Shown here: positions 32,816 through 44,780 of the stretch, one piece after another | Layout: every line of letters begins with the position of its first letter | Position numbering within the stretch: position 1 is the stretch's first letter | Assembly (NCBI GenBank): GCA_003290165.1 | Contig: QNQO01000199.1 | Location: 620,001 to 684,000 of the forward strand | Origin: Berberis thunbergii | Lineage: Eukaryota; Streptophyta; Magnoliopsida; Ranunculales; Berberidaceae | DNA: 64,000 nucleotides | Direction: 5' to 3' | Position numbers and translations under genes: made by a program | Notes under the pieces: model-generated | The model's database searches: none | Seen by the model: the letters and a program-made list of their open reading frames with translations, nothing else | Told to the model about the DNA's origin: nothing

Positions 32816-33541
32816 TCAGCTGATACTGAAATCTAGGTCCTTGCTGATTCTGATCATAACGCTTATATTTGTTCTACTCTCAGTTGCCAGATAAACGCGA
32901 GTTTCTAGTCGACTCACCTCCCTTGCTTCTCGAAAAACGACGTCTTGCTCTTCAAACTTGAGAGCTAAGTTTAAAACTCTATCAAAGGGTTCTTTATCAA
33001 AGGGTAAAAGTGACTTTGATAAATAATGACCCAAAACCCTGATAAACTTTTGATTCTTCTTGGCAGTTGTATCCACCAAGTACGGAGCATACCGAGTCAA
33101 CTCTTTGAAATTTGTCACATACTGGGTCATCAAGTTTGTACCTTGCGTCAAACTAAAGAACTCTGTAGCTAGCTGAGATTTCACAGCTTCAGGTACAAAC
33201 TAACAATCAAATTTGGACTTGAAAGTCTCACAAGTCTTAACAATCGTATCCATACTTTCCTCGATAGAATCCCACCAATACCTGCCATTACCATTCAAAT
33301 TATGAGCAGTTAATTCCTGTTTCTACACCTCGGTCATTTGCATCCTATTGAATACGGTTTCACACTTGCGAATCCACTTCTCAGCTGCAATATGTCCAAT
33401 CTCTCCATTAAACCTCTGACTATCTAGGTTCCCAAACTCCTTATTTCTCCTGGCAAACGGGTCACCAAGACTATCCTGATGGTTGTTCTGCACAACCTGC
33501 AAAAGTTGCTGCATCATAGCTCCTACATCCATCTGAACCAA
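32816..33541 (-). pseudogene. Element C gag
   Basis: The open parts 33323-33541 and 32816-33184 read PFARRNKEFGNLDSQRFNGE, WIRKCETVFNRMQMTEV, a stop, then FFSLTQGTNLMTQYVTNFKE and LTRYAPYLVDTTAKKNQKFI. This is the Retrotrans_gag domain of chromoviruses, which would form the capsid. The LTR lies just upstream at 33776. Confidence 0.85.
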
Positions 33542-33760
33542 GTTAGGATTTTCCCCCTGATCATTCGAACCTCTTGGCCCATTAGTGTTATTCCGCCCGT
33601 TATCACCATTCTGTCCATTGGCACCATTCGATCAAGTGTTCGCCATTACCTTCAAACGAAAATAAATAACCGTTAATACTCAATAATCCAAACGTTCCTA
33701 ATCCCATTTCCACACTTCCGGGGATCACCTAGACCTATACTAGATCAAGGCTAACCAAAT

Positions 33761-33773
33761 GTTCTGATACCAA
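33761..33773 (-). other. Element C primer-binding site
   Basis: The minus strand reads TTGGTATCAGAAC two bases inside the 5' LTR end, matching the initiator-Met-tRNA primer site. Confidence 0.85.
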
Positions 33774-33775
33774 AA

Positions 33776-36077
33776 TGTTACGCTCCAATATTTAAACAAC
33801 CTAAATTAATAGATTGTCCAAAAATCAAGGCATGACAGGAACAATTAAATGGTACAGTCATGATGTAATAAATAAAATAATAACCTTCCTCAAAATTCTT
33901 ATTCTCAAAATGAGGTCCACAATTATTAACCCAAGCTACAATATAAATCATAAAAAGAATTACATTAATCAATCCCCAAATAAATCTTTGACTCAAACAT
34001 CCGAGCATTAATAACTAATCCCTACATCTGATTACTGAGGAAAAACAATAAACTCAAGATATAACAAAACGTGTCAAATTCTAAGCTATCGCGACATAGC
34101 TAGTACCACCTTTGCGCTCCAATTAACCTTGATAAGTCTTTTGGGGCTACGCTCATTAAGAACGCACCAAAATTTGTAAAACAATACAAAATTCGAGTTA
34201 GTATATTAATACTGGTGTGAGCAAACTTACAAATTAAGATACAACTACACAATTAAATATCACTTAAATAATATGCATTTCACCTTAAGGAAGAGATGTA
34301 GTTATCATTCGATCCCGTTGAATGTGCTGTTAGTTCTTCCTTCAAGGCTATCCTAATACATGCACATTTTCATGTTATGATCAATTCAAGGTGTTCCTTA
34401 TTTTTCTAGTTCTTAGCTTCTTTTCCACAATCACACTCTCCTCTTGTGCCGAACACACCTCACCCAAGTATGCTTCGCTTGCCATCGAACCACTCGAAAC
34501 TTACATAACCCGAGTGGGGTGCCACATCGAGTGTCATGTCATCTCAACCGAAGTTCGATACCTAGAAAATATTTTCTAAATACTATACATACTACCAAAC
34601 TCTCATGGAACGGCATACTGATATGCAAGCAAGTTTGCATACACAAAATTATATCTTACGTATACAAGCAAGTCTGCATACAAAAATTTCTTTCTTTTTT
34701 CACATTTTTTTTTCAAAGTTGAGGAAAAAAGCATTATGAAATATTTATTAACATGTCTAATGCTAATCAAGTTTCATAAATTTAAACAATTGCTTTTTCC
34801 CTAAACAAGTAACAATAACATCACAGTCTCATTTCGAGAACCATACAATATCCATATTTATTTTGAATAAATAAACTAAATTATTGGTTAGGAGCTCCTT
34901 ATATAGACAATGTTATGATATTAAGTTATAAATATCATCAAACATGATGGGTAATTTATTTTTCTTGGGTCCCCCTACTGTAAGAGACAATTTCCAAGGC
35001 TTTAGATTATTTAAGCACTTAAAAACAAACTTCTAAGCAAACTACAAATTAAAAAATTGATTGAAAATATAAATAAGTAAAACTCACAATTCATTGGTTG
35101 ACCAAGATCATTCAATTAGCAAACCCAAAACAAATTAGCTCATAGATTGTTACAACACTGCAGCTCTGTTTGGAAACAATTGGGTATAGTCCATTTGATT
35201 GATTTATGACTTCTTTAAACACTTATGGTTTGAATAGGGACACCATTCAATGAGTTGTATGAAAAAGTAAGGTCTTCTCTTACGTTTTTGTGAATAAAAT
35301 AGTTTTGCGCTAGACAAATAAGTGCCAACTAATCAATTAGGTGAAATAGAATTTTGGGCTAAATGGTCTAGAAAATGGTCTGTATAAAGAGTTGGGATCG
35401 CAATTCCCAGGAAAGAGACAATTGAAAAGTCTTATTGAAAGGATTAAACCTAAAAAGTTCCAAGCTCTAGAGATTTTATGAAAACAATGAACTGCACATG
35501 AAATGGTTTTAAGACAACAATCACAATCAAATCCATTAACTCGCAAGCAGTGCCAATCAAAACCATTTGCAAGATGCAACAACCAACAAGTGACCTTCAA
35601 CTATAGTAAATAATGATTTTATGTAAAAATAAGGCATACAATGAAAATGTAGTTTGAATACTGTAATGAAGATATTAAACAGAAAGGTCAAACCCAAAAA
35701 AAATAACTAAATAATGTTAATAGAGTTTTCACTCACAATTTTTGCGAAAATCCAAAATTGGAGCAAAAATTTTTTCCTCTGTCACTTCTTTTTCTTCTAC
35801 GTAGGTTTATTTTTGTTTTCTTCTGTATGTGTATCCAAGATAAGGGAGGCTAGGTTTCTTTTAAATGATTTTTTAATTAGGGTTTTACTATCTTTAGCTA
35901 AATACAATCACCATTCCTCTTTTATCCACCACCAACCTAAACCTAGGTCCCAAATTCATATCATAAAATATATAAATATTTTAAATATTAAAAATTAATA
36001 AATATTACCAATAAATAAATATTAATAATTACTAAGATAGTAACATTATATTGGTAAGTGATTTGGCGGGTATTACA
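33776..36077 (-). repeat. Element C 5' LTR (2302 bp)
   Basis: The minus strand starts TGTAATACCCGCCAAATCAC and ends GGAGCGTAACA. It is colinear with the split LTR at 24002-29040. Direct flank AGATG follows at 36078. No coding capacity; the ORFs at 34391-34722 and 35714-35998 are chance. Confidence 0.93.
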
Positions 36078-37531
36078 AGATGCGTCGAAGCTAAGTACCG
36101 AATAGGCTGAGGTCTTGAATAAGAAGCTGCTACTGGTTGTTGTGGCAGCTTTTACTAATACTTACCAATCAAGGCTTGTTTTACTTGAAGGCTCTGATAA
36201 GATTTGAATGTGGTTCCCGAGGTTAATCGTCCTGCTGGTGGATTGTTTGACAGTGAACATTACAGAATGGATCGTTATTCTTGTAGCCCGCATTGCCCTC
36301 CATCTCGCTCCAGGCTGTATATCGAGATAATGGAGGGTCTGATTGGCAGTTCCTCCTTCTCTCCCTTCTGATTCTATGAGTCGACCCACAACAAAGGGTC
36401 GGCTGCTGGTGATAAAGGGAATGTTGTAGATGAGGGCCCAAGTCCCGTAGAGATTGCAAATGGTAGTGCTGATGTAATTTTTCATCCGGGAGAACTTCAT
36501 TTGGACACGCGGATGAGTTTGTTTGCTCTGGATGTAGTAAAAATGAGTAACCATGCTTGGCACCATGAGGTTGATATTGATTACGCTTTTAGAAAGGATA
36601 TCAATAGGCATTAGAGTTGGTTGGTGAACCATGCTTCGAAGCCTGAGGAGGATGAGCTGGAACAACGTATGGATAAGGGGCTAAAACATCTTATGCTAGG
36701 GATGTTGCATCTGAGTCAAGTGGTCGTCATAAGGATGGAAGTTGCACCTTGTGAGCGAGTGTACACCATGGAGCGTGTCTTCTCGAATATGCAGAAGTCA
36801 TATTCTGATGTACTCCTCGATGTTGAATTGCCGAGAAAACAACTTCAAGAGAAGAGGCTTGAACAATTAGCTGCTGATGTTGAGGCCCATAGGGTTTGTT
36901 TGGAAGCCCTTGAGTCCGATTTGGCAGGGACGGTGTTTATAAGGGACAGATTCAGAGAAGAGCTGAACCTGGTCCGCTATGATTTAGAAGTCCCGAAGGA
37001 AGTTGCGGCTAAGGTGCGCTCTGAGTTGCACGCTTTCTGATGAGAAACCAGGAAAGAATCTGAGTGAGTTGTCTAGAAACAGTTGTTTGAGGCCAATGTG
37101 GAATTCAACCTCAGGGAAGCAAGGAAAGGTGGGGACCACCTTCTTTGGGAGCAGCACAAACTTAGGGCAATTATAAGTAGCCTGATTACTGAGTAGTCTA
37201 AGACCGATGCACTGACTTGGACCGTGAACTTGCTGAACTAAAAGCGCGCGAGGAAGGGCTTCTCTATGCGCGAGGCACTTTTGAATTCCGCAGGATCGTG
37301 CATGGGAGGTTAGAAATGTTGGCGCTGATAAAAAAAGAACATTCAGACTAGAACCTTTCTTTTTACAGAAAGGTGTCATTTGCAGACTTCGTAACGGTCT
37401 CTAAGCTATCAGAGGAAGAAGGTGATCCGAATAACGATGCTCAAGCTGAGGCACGAGCGGACACAACTCCTGGATTTTCTTTTGTTTAGCTTAGTTCCCT
37501 TGTAATTGTAGATCCTCCTGATGAAGAGTAA
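36078..37531 (+). pseudogene. Opposite-strand extra ORF of element D, C-terminal part
   Basis: The reading resumes DDASKLSTE after element C. It continues at 36480 with FHPGELHLDTRMSLFALDVV and HHEVDIDYAFRKDIN, then the open piece 36621-37040: a helical region with HLMLGMLHLSQVVVIRMEVA, ERVYTMERVFSNMQKSYSDV and coiled-coil EKRLEQLAADVEAHRVCLEA. It ends near VDPPDEE at 37529-37531. Element E carries the same order (FALDVIRMSYQA, ERVYTMEHVFSNL, SDSSPDEG). The coiled-coil C-terminus suggests self-association; no function is known. Confidence 0.6.
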
Positions 37532-38104
37532 ATTTTGTACATTTGTACCTTTTTAAACTGTTAATGAAAACAAGTTTTTTTAGTACGCTTTGCACTCGTG
37601 ATCTATTTGGTTTCCATGTTGTATGTTTTCCATTTCGTTTGTCGTAGATCTTGTTGGGTTAGCAGATAACCGAGTGGTCTGTCTGCTATTGAGAGCTCGA
37701 CCGTTTATGCCGCGAGTAATTTTAATATGTACTTCCATGAGGTCTCCGAGTTGCTATCGCATGATTATGCCCATTAATGTACATTCTGTGGATGGTTTGG
37801 CAGTGGTCTACTCTACCCAGACTGTAGCTCATCCTTGAGGTAAGTCGCTGTGGGCTAAAGTTATATATTTGACCGTCGGTCGCGGTCGTTGGCATGAGTG
37901 AATTGTTGTAGCCCAGCACATGCGTTGTCGTCTATAATTGAGCAAGAATGCTTGGCCCAAGTCAACTTTTGTAAGCTCGGGCTGGCCTCATGTGTAACAT
38001 TTGTTCGCGCTCAGTGGATTATTTTTCAAGTCGACTCAAGTGGCCATTGCTAATAATGGGATGTCAGCCTATGTGGGCATGGAGATGTTGTTTGAGCTGT
38101 AATC
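37532..38104. other. 3' region after the extra ORF of element D
   Basis: Contains short similarity to 54580-54700 in element E (ctgctattgagagct, tatgccg). No gene was seen. Confidence 0.4.
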
Positions 38105-39130
38105 AGATTTGGTGACCACTGTCCTGAGAAAGGGTAGTGGTCCCGTGGCGAGTCGTCGACATTAGTCGGTGTTGATTAGGCTCCCACCTTCCAAACCATC
38201 AACTTCTGCACGGAGCGGGCTACAGGTTTAGGATGAGAAAATTTGGTGACCATTGTCTATAAAAGAGCAGTGGTCCCGTGGCAAGCTGTTAACACCAGTT
38301 GAAGTTGACTAGGCTCCTAGCTTCCAAACCATCTACATCTGTGCAAAGCGGGCTATTGGTTTGAGGTGAGAAAATTTGGCGGCTATGGTCTGTAGAAGAG
38401 CAGTGATCCCATGGTACGCCATTGAAATTAGTTGGAGCTAACTAGGCTCCCGCCTTCTAAACTATCTACACCTGCACAGAGCGGGCTACAGGTTTGGGAT
38501 GAGAAAATTCAGTGTCCTTGGTTTGTAGAAGAGAAGTGGTCTCGTGGCAAGCCCTCGACATCAGTTGGACTTGACCATGCTCTCATCTTCCAAATCATCT
38601 ACACCCATGCACATCAAGCTATAGATTTGGGAGTTAAAATTCAGCGACCATGGTCTGTAGAAGAGCAGTGGTCCCGTGGAAAGTCGTTGACATCAGTCGA
38701 AACTGACTAGGCTCCTACCTTCCAAACCATCTACACCCGCACGCAGCAAGCTACAAGTCTGGGAATTGGAAATTCAGTGACCATGGTCTGTAGAAGAGCA
38801 GTGGTCCCGTGGCAAGCAATCCTCATCAGTCAAAACTAACTAAGCTCCCACCCTCCAAACCATCTACATCCGCGCAGAGCGAGCTATAGGTTTGGGAGTT
38901 GACTTGAAGCTGTCCTTGTCAGTTGTCACTGACTAAGCTTACCTGATCGAGTTCGGCGATCATCATCCATGGAGGGGACGACGATCCCTTGCGAGTCATT
39001 ATCATTAGGCATGAGAGCGCTAACTAGACTCCCACTTCCTATGCCATCAACATTCTTGCGCAACGAACTAGGCATCGGGGTGAACTAGAAGCCATCGTCA
39101 TCAGTCAAAACTAACTAAGCTTACCTGGCA
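38105..39130. repeat. Tandem array of 132/133-bp units grading into ~182-bp units
   Basis: The phrase ggtctgtagaagagcagtgg or a variant recurs at about 38115, 38246, 38379, 38511, 38644 and 38777, a spacing of 131-133 bp. At the end, gactaagcttacctg at 38927 and actaagcttacctgg at 39109 mark a longer ~182-bp unit. The long unit shares 'ctaagcttacc', 'actagactcccac' and 'ggcgatcatc' with the array in element E at 54.9-55.6 kb. Non-coding. Confidence 0.88.
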
Positions 39131-40540
39131 AGGTTGGGGCTCCACCTGTTATGGGCGTGCGAATCTACTTCTAAAATTGGATTGCATTGTGCTGATTAGT
39201 TTCCACTAATTTCATTGAGATTTATTTTAAAAGGAGGTACATTAAATTGCCTGGTGATATGTAGGTGTGTTCCGTGCGTCAAGAGTGACTAGGGCCTCTA
39301 TTGCTTGCGTCAGCGCATGTGGTAGAGTGTCGCTCGATTAGTGAGCCGAATTGGTGGGCCTGTATAAGAAAAAATAGGTCATGTCACAGGATCATGGTGC
39401 CACGGTACGACGTAGATTACGAAACGGTAGAGTATCGGTTACTCCCCCCAATTAATGGGGTAGTGAGCAACATCATTAATTGATTGAACGTGGACTTGTG
39501 CAATTTCCTTGGGAACCGTCTGTTCCACGTTTCCCATACGGTATTCGATGCTGGCATTTAATGCTGACGCACCTGTTTGGTGAGCCACTTTGTCTATATA
39601 ATGGCGTTCCTTCACCGTTGTAGGCATTATCTTCTACAGAGTGCACTTTTCAAATGGTCTTACTCAAATAATATGCTTTGGGTTTTCCAAAGGCTGAACG
39701 AAGATCTCCTACACCGGAATCTTTGAAAGTTTTAACATTTGCGCCAATGAGTCTTGATAAGACTTATTATTATGCGTGGTCACCCACTTTGGGTGAGCGC
39801 TGGATTGGTTCATTGAGGCCTTATAATTTCTTCTCATATTTCGTAAAACAAGGGACGAGTCTATCGTTTATGTATTTGTGTTCCATTGGCGCTTCGAGCC
39901 GCGTTGTTTCTAAGATAACTCCAGCAGCCAACTTTGGAGCAGTTGCTTTCCTCGTTCTTCAGCTAGCCTTGACACATCATGCTGTGCTGGAACTCGGAGT
40001 TGCGGGGCAGAGTGAAGTTGGATATGGATTGTTGAAGTGGGTCATTGACTCCCAAACGCCTCTCTCATCCCTAAATGGGAGGGTGCACTCGATCTGTTTC
40101 GAACCTGATAATTGTCCCAAGTTCGTCTGGTTGGACGGATCGAGCGAGTGAGTTCGTTGTATCAATGGCTGGCATGTTGCGGGGCCTCTGGTTACTGATT
40201 TTGTACCACCTCAGGTCATCCTTGGGGGTTGGTCCGACAAATTATTGAATTGAGCGCGTTCTTTCATACTTCATTCGGTCATTTGCTTTTGCTTGCAAAT
40301 CATTTTTTTCGAAGAAGTTGCAGAATGAAACTCTTAGAGGGCATCGTAGTTTACCTTGGGTACCTTTGTTGTCATTTATGAGTCCTCTTCTGAGGTCGGA
40401 CTGTTTAAGCAAATCTTTACTATACATCATCTTGGATTTGGATGCTTGTAGTTTGTAATCTTTTGTACCCGCCATCTAGGCAAACGTTGTAACATCTTTC
40501 TAGTAATCAATAGAGTGTGTTTCCGTAATTCTCTTTTATG
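39131..40540 (+). other. Promoter-like unit with an orphan 157-codon ORF
   Basis: A good TATA box, tctatataatgg, lies at about 39592 on the plus strand. An ORF follows at 39678-40151 beginning MGFPKAERRSPTPESLKVLT, without a family I recognise; stops continue after it. Around 40480-40510 the sequence looks like a plant transcript end (aacgttgtaac, agtaatcaatag). The block may be an LTR or the promoter-bearing 5' end of another element. The expected integrase of element D is not here. Confidence 0.35.
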
Positions 40541-41029
40541 TATCAAATTAGTGCAAATCACACAAGTTCCTAAGAGTTAAAACTCTAAACTAACTACTAA
40601 AGGACAACTAAACAAATAGATAGATTGATTGTTGGCGGATAGAGGTTGATCTAGTCCTGAACTAAATTTGCATGGCCCTCGCTTGGATCGTAAGTACCTT
40701 TGGTGAGCTATCAAGTTTCACTGACGTCGTTGATGTTATTGAAGAGTAAACCTTGCATGGGAGGGCCCTCTCGCGCCCACTGACAGTTGTGGGGTTGTGC
40801 TACAGCTTGCGATGGCCTCTCTGCTAGACCAGATATCATGTCGGGCCAGAGAGAAGACTGCTTCTGTAATGTTAAACTGTCTTTCGTTGCTAAGTTGAGC
40901 CACTGCTGCTGGGTTTTTGTCCCCATTTGGAATGAACGACTCTTCCCTAGTTTCTGAGTTTGGCATCTATTCAACTTGTTTGGCAAGCTCCAGCTGAATC
41001 TAAGAACATTCTATCTACTTTAGCACAGC
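40541..41029. other. Unassigned sequence between D and F
   Basis: A minus-strand ORF at 40711-40986 (MPNKLNRCQTQKLGKSRSFQ at its start) is open but shows no known retroelement domain. It is Gln/Ser-rich and could be gag leader sequence of a different element. Confidence 0.3.
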
Positions 41030-42138
41030 ATAGTGGCAACCTCATGCCATTGGTTGGTCTTCACAAATTGTTCCCTCTGAGTGGTTGGCGGTATACTTGA
41101 CACACTGTCAAAGGGTGGATACCACTACTTCCATTTGGTGAAGCCAAGGCCTTCCCAAGATGAGGTCATAGGTAGACGATGCAACTACTACCATGAAGTC
41201 CATGAACAAGACCTTCCTCAGTTGTGTCTTTCCTGCCACCATTGCTAACCTTATTTTTCCGATCGAGAAACATTTTTCTCCGCTAAACCCAATCAGCGGG
41301 TAGGCGAAAGATGTTAAGTTCTCCTCATTGAGGTCCATGCTGTGGAAGACGTTATAGAATAAGACATTGAGGGAGCTTCCCGTTTCTACTAGGGCCCTTT
41401 TTATTTCCTACCTCGAGCGTCATTGTATAGTGCATAGACGCCTTCGAGGTCCTTATTTGTAAAAGTCAAGGTTGGGATTGGGCTCTGTACCCGTGAGTAA
41501 TACACGCATCGGTCCTTGCTGATGGGTTGTGTTCGCATCTCAAAGAGTGTACGCTTTCGAGACTTGGTTGATTGTTCTTCTTCTGATCCGATTCCGTGAA
41601 GGACATATATAATGCCCAAAGATTCCTTCTCAATTTCTTTGACCTCCTCTCCCATTTCCTTAGTTTGGGCTTGCCTTTTCTTCGAACCTAGGAACTATTT
41701 CATCTTGCCCTTTTGAATCTAGTACTCGATCTCGTACCTTAGACTCTTACAATCGTTGGTGTCGCGACCACATTCCTTGTGGTACGAGCAATACTAGGTT
41801 TTGTCGCGTTTAAAGGGGTCTCCGTGTTGCTTCGGGGGCCATTTCAGATCTTCCCAGTTCTTTATGGAGTTAAGGACTTCTAACAAGCTAGAGTTGAGGG
41901 GGGTTACGGTCCTATGTCCAACATAGTTGGAAGATTTCTCTGACCTAGCACGGCCGAAGTCTGACCTGTTGTCGTTGCGTTTCTGTTTGTTTCTATCTTC
42001 ATCTTCTAGCCTCTTTCCCTCCATTCTGTCCCTAGAAACATAGGTTTTCTTCTCTATTTTACTTTCCTTATTTTTTGTTTTCATTTCTTCCAAGGTGATG
42101 TACCTGTGGGCGCTTTTCAAGAGTTTAGCCATATCCAA
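41030..42138 (-). pseudogene. Element F: Tat-like gag C-terminus and protease fragment
   Basis: The minus strand reads LLKSAHRYITLEEMKTKNKE and LKWPPKQHGDPFKRDKTQYC, then a C-H motif (CSYHKECGRDTNDC) typical of Tat gag. After a gap the protease C-terminal half appears: LIGFSGEKCFSIGKIRLAM, VVVASSTYDLILGRPWLHQM and QCVKYT. The same blocks occur in element A (3884-4276) and B (45.4-46.3 kb). It ends abruptly near 41030 and begins near 42138, so only an internal fragment survives. Confidence 0.75.
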
Positions 42139-42171
42139 GGGGTTTTAGTGAGTATGACTCCTTAGTTTCAG

Positions 42172-42182
42172 CTTATAAATAG
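42172..42182 (+). promoter_or_regulatory. TATA box upstream of the extra ORF of element B
   Basis: The sequence gcttataaatagaggca fits the plant TATA consensus (TATAAATAG) on the strand of the extra ORF, about 260 bases upstream of its first open stretch. Confidence 0.5.
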
Positions 42183-42434
42183 AGGCAAATATTTGAGATT
42201 AAGACTTGGAAGTTTTAGTGAGTTTTGGCAAGATCCAAATAGAAATGTTCTTCAAAACTTCAAGTGCTATTTTATTCCAAGGTTCAAGAAATGGAGTGTT
42301 TCTTAATCTTTTTATGTTTTGAAAGTATTTTTCAAATGAGAAGGAAGAAGAGTAATCTAGGGCTTCTGCATATGTGAGTTTAACCTAGACCAAACAACTT
42401 TATTAAAATCTATGTCTTAGGGAGACATAAACAT

Positions 42435-43559
42435 TTGTTCTCACCCCAAAACTCCATACTTGTGGTGGTGAAAGATTTGACTTCGAGAAAGAGACTACTC
42501 ATCCATTGGACAATAATGAAAGAGACTACTCATCCATTGGACGATAATGAAAGAAGTTTTTTCTACTGTGTTTCGGACATTGCTAAGCCGTCTAATGATG
42601 ATCTTCGGGCTATCAATGATAAAATGCTTCAGTTAGTGGTGGAATAGTCTAAAGTTGTTGGTGGTAGTCAGAGTTTCAAGGTTCACTCTCCTCATTCTCC
42701 TTCTATTGACGTCAACGAAGCGGCCGAGTTTTTAGTTTCTTCTCATGTTCGTCTGAATTTTCTTGCCCTCGCCATCATCGCTAGTTCTACTCCTGCTACG
42801 GTTGCGTCTTGGCAAGAGGGTAAAAATGTTTTTTTCTTTGTTACTGCTATTTTTCCGCCCTTTCAGCTGTGGGTGGTTCTTCAGTGCTTCCATATCCTCA
42901 TGTTTTTCAGCCACAGGTTGGTTGGACTAAGCCTGGCCCAAAAGATATATGTATCAAATTGGATGACATGTTTTGCTGGTTTACTCTGCTTGTTGTGCAA
43001 GATGGTGCAAACAAGTTGATAAATGAGTGGCACATGCGATTAGTGAAAAGGCCTTCGATGGGTGTACTGGATCCATTTGATCACCTTGATTATGGTATTC
43101 AGCAGATAATGGATGGGATGAATCATCTTGCCTATGCAATGGTGATGGGCTCGGTCTATCGAGCTGGTCGTGATCAAATGGCTTCTTTAGAAAGGAGGTT
43201 GTCGGCACTGTTGATGGTGTTTTCTCACGTTTTTTCCCAATTCGTCGTATTGAGAGCGCCATGCCCAAAATCGGAGAAAATTACAAAGGGGTTGAGCTTC
43301 TTGATTATATCCAGGGGCTTGACACGGATTTATCCAGGTATTGTCACATGGTTGATCAAGCTTTCGGAGACAATGATGGTGAAAAAACTACTCTAGTAGT
43401 TGAAGAGCCATTGCTTCTTCTACCCTCGAACGCCCCAGAGTAATTGCTTTCTCTACTTGTGAAGAGAGGCCTTCGCCTATCCCCATGAATGATGACCCTA
43501 TAGTTGTCTCTATTTCTTCTCCCACTCCGTCATCTCCTTCTCCGAATGTAATAGAGTAG
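42435..43559 (+). pseudogene. Opposite-strand extra ORF of element B
   Basis: Three overlapping frames form one decayed reading: SFFYCVSDIAKPSNDDLRAI, a Ser-rich part, then the open piece 42869-43396 with GWTKPGPKDICIKLDDMFCW, GANKLINEWHMRLVKRPSMG and a helical region GIQQIMDGMNHLAYAMVMG. It ends ISSPTPSSPSPNVIE at 43557-43559. The helical region aligns by position and spacing with ALDVVKMSNHAW...HLMLGMLHLSQVV in element D, but sequence identity is low. A 31-bp tandem duplication (42491-42552) lies near its start. It is followed by a tandem array, as in D and E. Confidence 0.5.
42491..42552. repeat. 31-bp tandem duplication
   Basis: The phrase gagactactcatccattgga begins at 42491 and again at 42522. 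Confidence 0.9.
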
Positions 43560-43790
43560 CATTATTAATGAAATGAACATATTTATTACTTTCCTTTTCA
43601 GTCAGTTTTAGTTGTCTTGGATTTTGCTTTGCATTCTTTTATAGTTGTTTTCACGCTTTGGCTCATCATTCGTCTAGAGATGGGTCAATGTTATCTTTCT
43701 TGATGAGCTACAAAAAGAAAAAAAATGTTTACTTTTTCCTTGTCAGCTCAGTTGATCCGTAGTTCCTCGAATCATGTTGATTCATTATTT
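43560..43790. other. Spacer between extra ORF and 69-bp array of element B
   Basis: No coding or repeat signal was seen. Confidence 0.4.
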
Positions 43791-43799
43791 TAATTCTAA

Positions 43800-44780
43800 C
43801 TTCATTGAGTCAACATATCAATCGACTCAAAATTTTTGTATTAAGTTAACTTGTTCATTCAACTTTTACTTCGTTAACTCGGCGTCTACATCGACTGGAA
43901 GCTTTTGTGTTAAGTTGACTCGTTCGTCCACTTTGGCTTCGTTGGTTCGATCTCTAGTTGTCCCGAATTCATTTTACTTAGTTGACTCGTGTGTCAACTT
44001 TTACTTCGTTAACTTGACGTCTTAATCAACTCAAAGTTTTTGTGTTAAGTTGATTCGTATGTCAAACTTTTACTTTGTTAACTCGACGTCTCGGTCGACT
44101 CAAAATCTTTGTGTTAAGTTGACTTGTTCATTAAACTTTTACTTCATTAACTCGACGCTCCAGTCGACTTGAAGTTTTTGTGTTAAGTTGACTCGTGTGT
44201 CCAACTTTTACTTCGTTAACTCGAAGTCTTAGTCGAATCAAAGTTTTTGTGTTAAGTTGATTTGTTCGTTCAACTTTTACTTCGTTCACTTGATGCCTCA
44301 GTTGACTCGAAGTTTTTGTGTTAAGTTTACTCGTGCGTCCAATTTTTACTTCGTTAACTTGACGTCTCAGTTGAATCGAAGTTTTTGTGTTAAGTTGACT
44401 TGATCGTTCAACTTTTACTTCATTAACTTGACGTCTCAATATACTCAAAATTTTTGTGTTATGTTGACTCGTGTGTCCAACTTTTACTTCGTTAACTTGA
44501 CGTCTCAGTCGACTCAAAGTTTTTATGTTAAGTTGACTTGTTCGTTCAACTTTTACTTTGTTAATTTGACGTTTTAGTCATCTCGAAGTTTTTGTGTTAA
44601 GTTGACTCGTGTGTCCAACTTTTCTTTCAATAACTTGATGTCTCAATTGACTCGACGTTTTTTTGTTAAGTTGACTCGTGTGTCCAATTTTTACTCTGTT
44701 AACTCCACATCTCAGTCGACTTGAAGTTTTTGTGTTAAGTTGACTCGTGTGTCCAACTTTTACTTCGTGCTTGATCAAAC
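43800..44780. repeat. 69-bp minisatellite, about 14 units
   Basis: The core gtgttaagttgactcgtgtg recurs at 44111, 44180, 44249, 44318, 44387, 44456, 44525, 44594, 44663 and 44732, exactly every 69 bp. Earlier, slightly irregular units lie at about 43838, 43907, 43974 and 44042. Since 69 is 23 codons, the minus strand stays open for long stretches (44131-44517 and 44578-44778) with a 23-residue repeat containing RRQVNEVKVGHTSQLNTKT. No start context, domain or host gene supports translation. Confidence 0.93.

Larger units (their letters stand above)
24002..36077 (-). mobile_element. Element C: chromovirus-like Ty3/gypsy retrotransposon
   Basis: The LTRs are 24002-29040 (interrupted by a Mutator-like element) and 33776-36077 (2302 bp, intact length). 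On the minus strand the order is 5' LTR (the high-coordinate one), initiator-Met PBS, gag, zinc knuckle/protease, RT, RNase H, integrase with a chromodomain-like tail, and 3' LTR. Both LTRs start TGTAATACCCG-like and end near TAACA or GACA. The flanks are TGATG (23997-24001) and AGATG (36078-36082), a 5-bp duplication with one mismatch. The host reading of the D extra ORF continues across it. All coding modules are broken, so it is not autonomous. Confidence 0.9.

Noticed and set aside
36162..36665. 167-codon minus-strand ORF
   Set aside because: It lies opposite the extra ORF of element D, which has the better-supported frame; no domain of its own.
38105..39130. CRISPR-like repeat array
   Set aside because: Units are 131-182 bp without short repeats separated by unique spacers, and the DNA is plant nuclear.
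44131..44778. Long minus-strand ORFs as a repeat-protein gene
   Set aside because: The frame follows from a 69-bp tandem repeat; there is no start context, no unique flanking coding sequence and the frame is broken between arrays.
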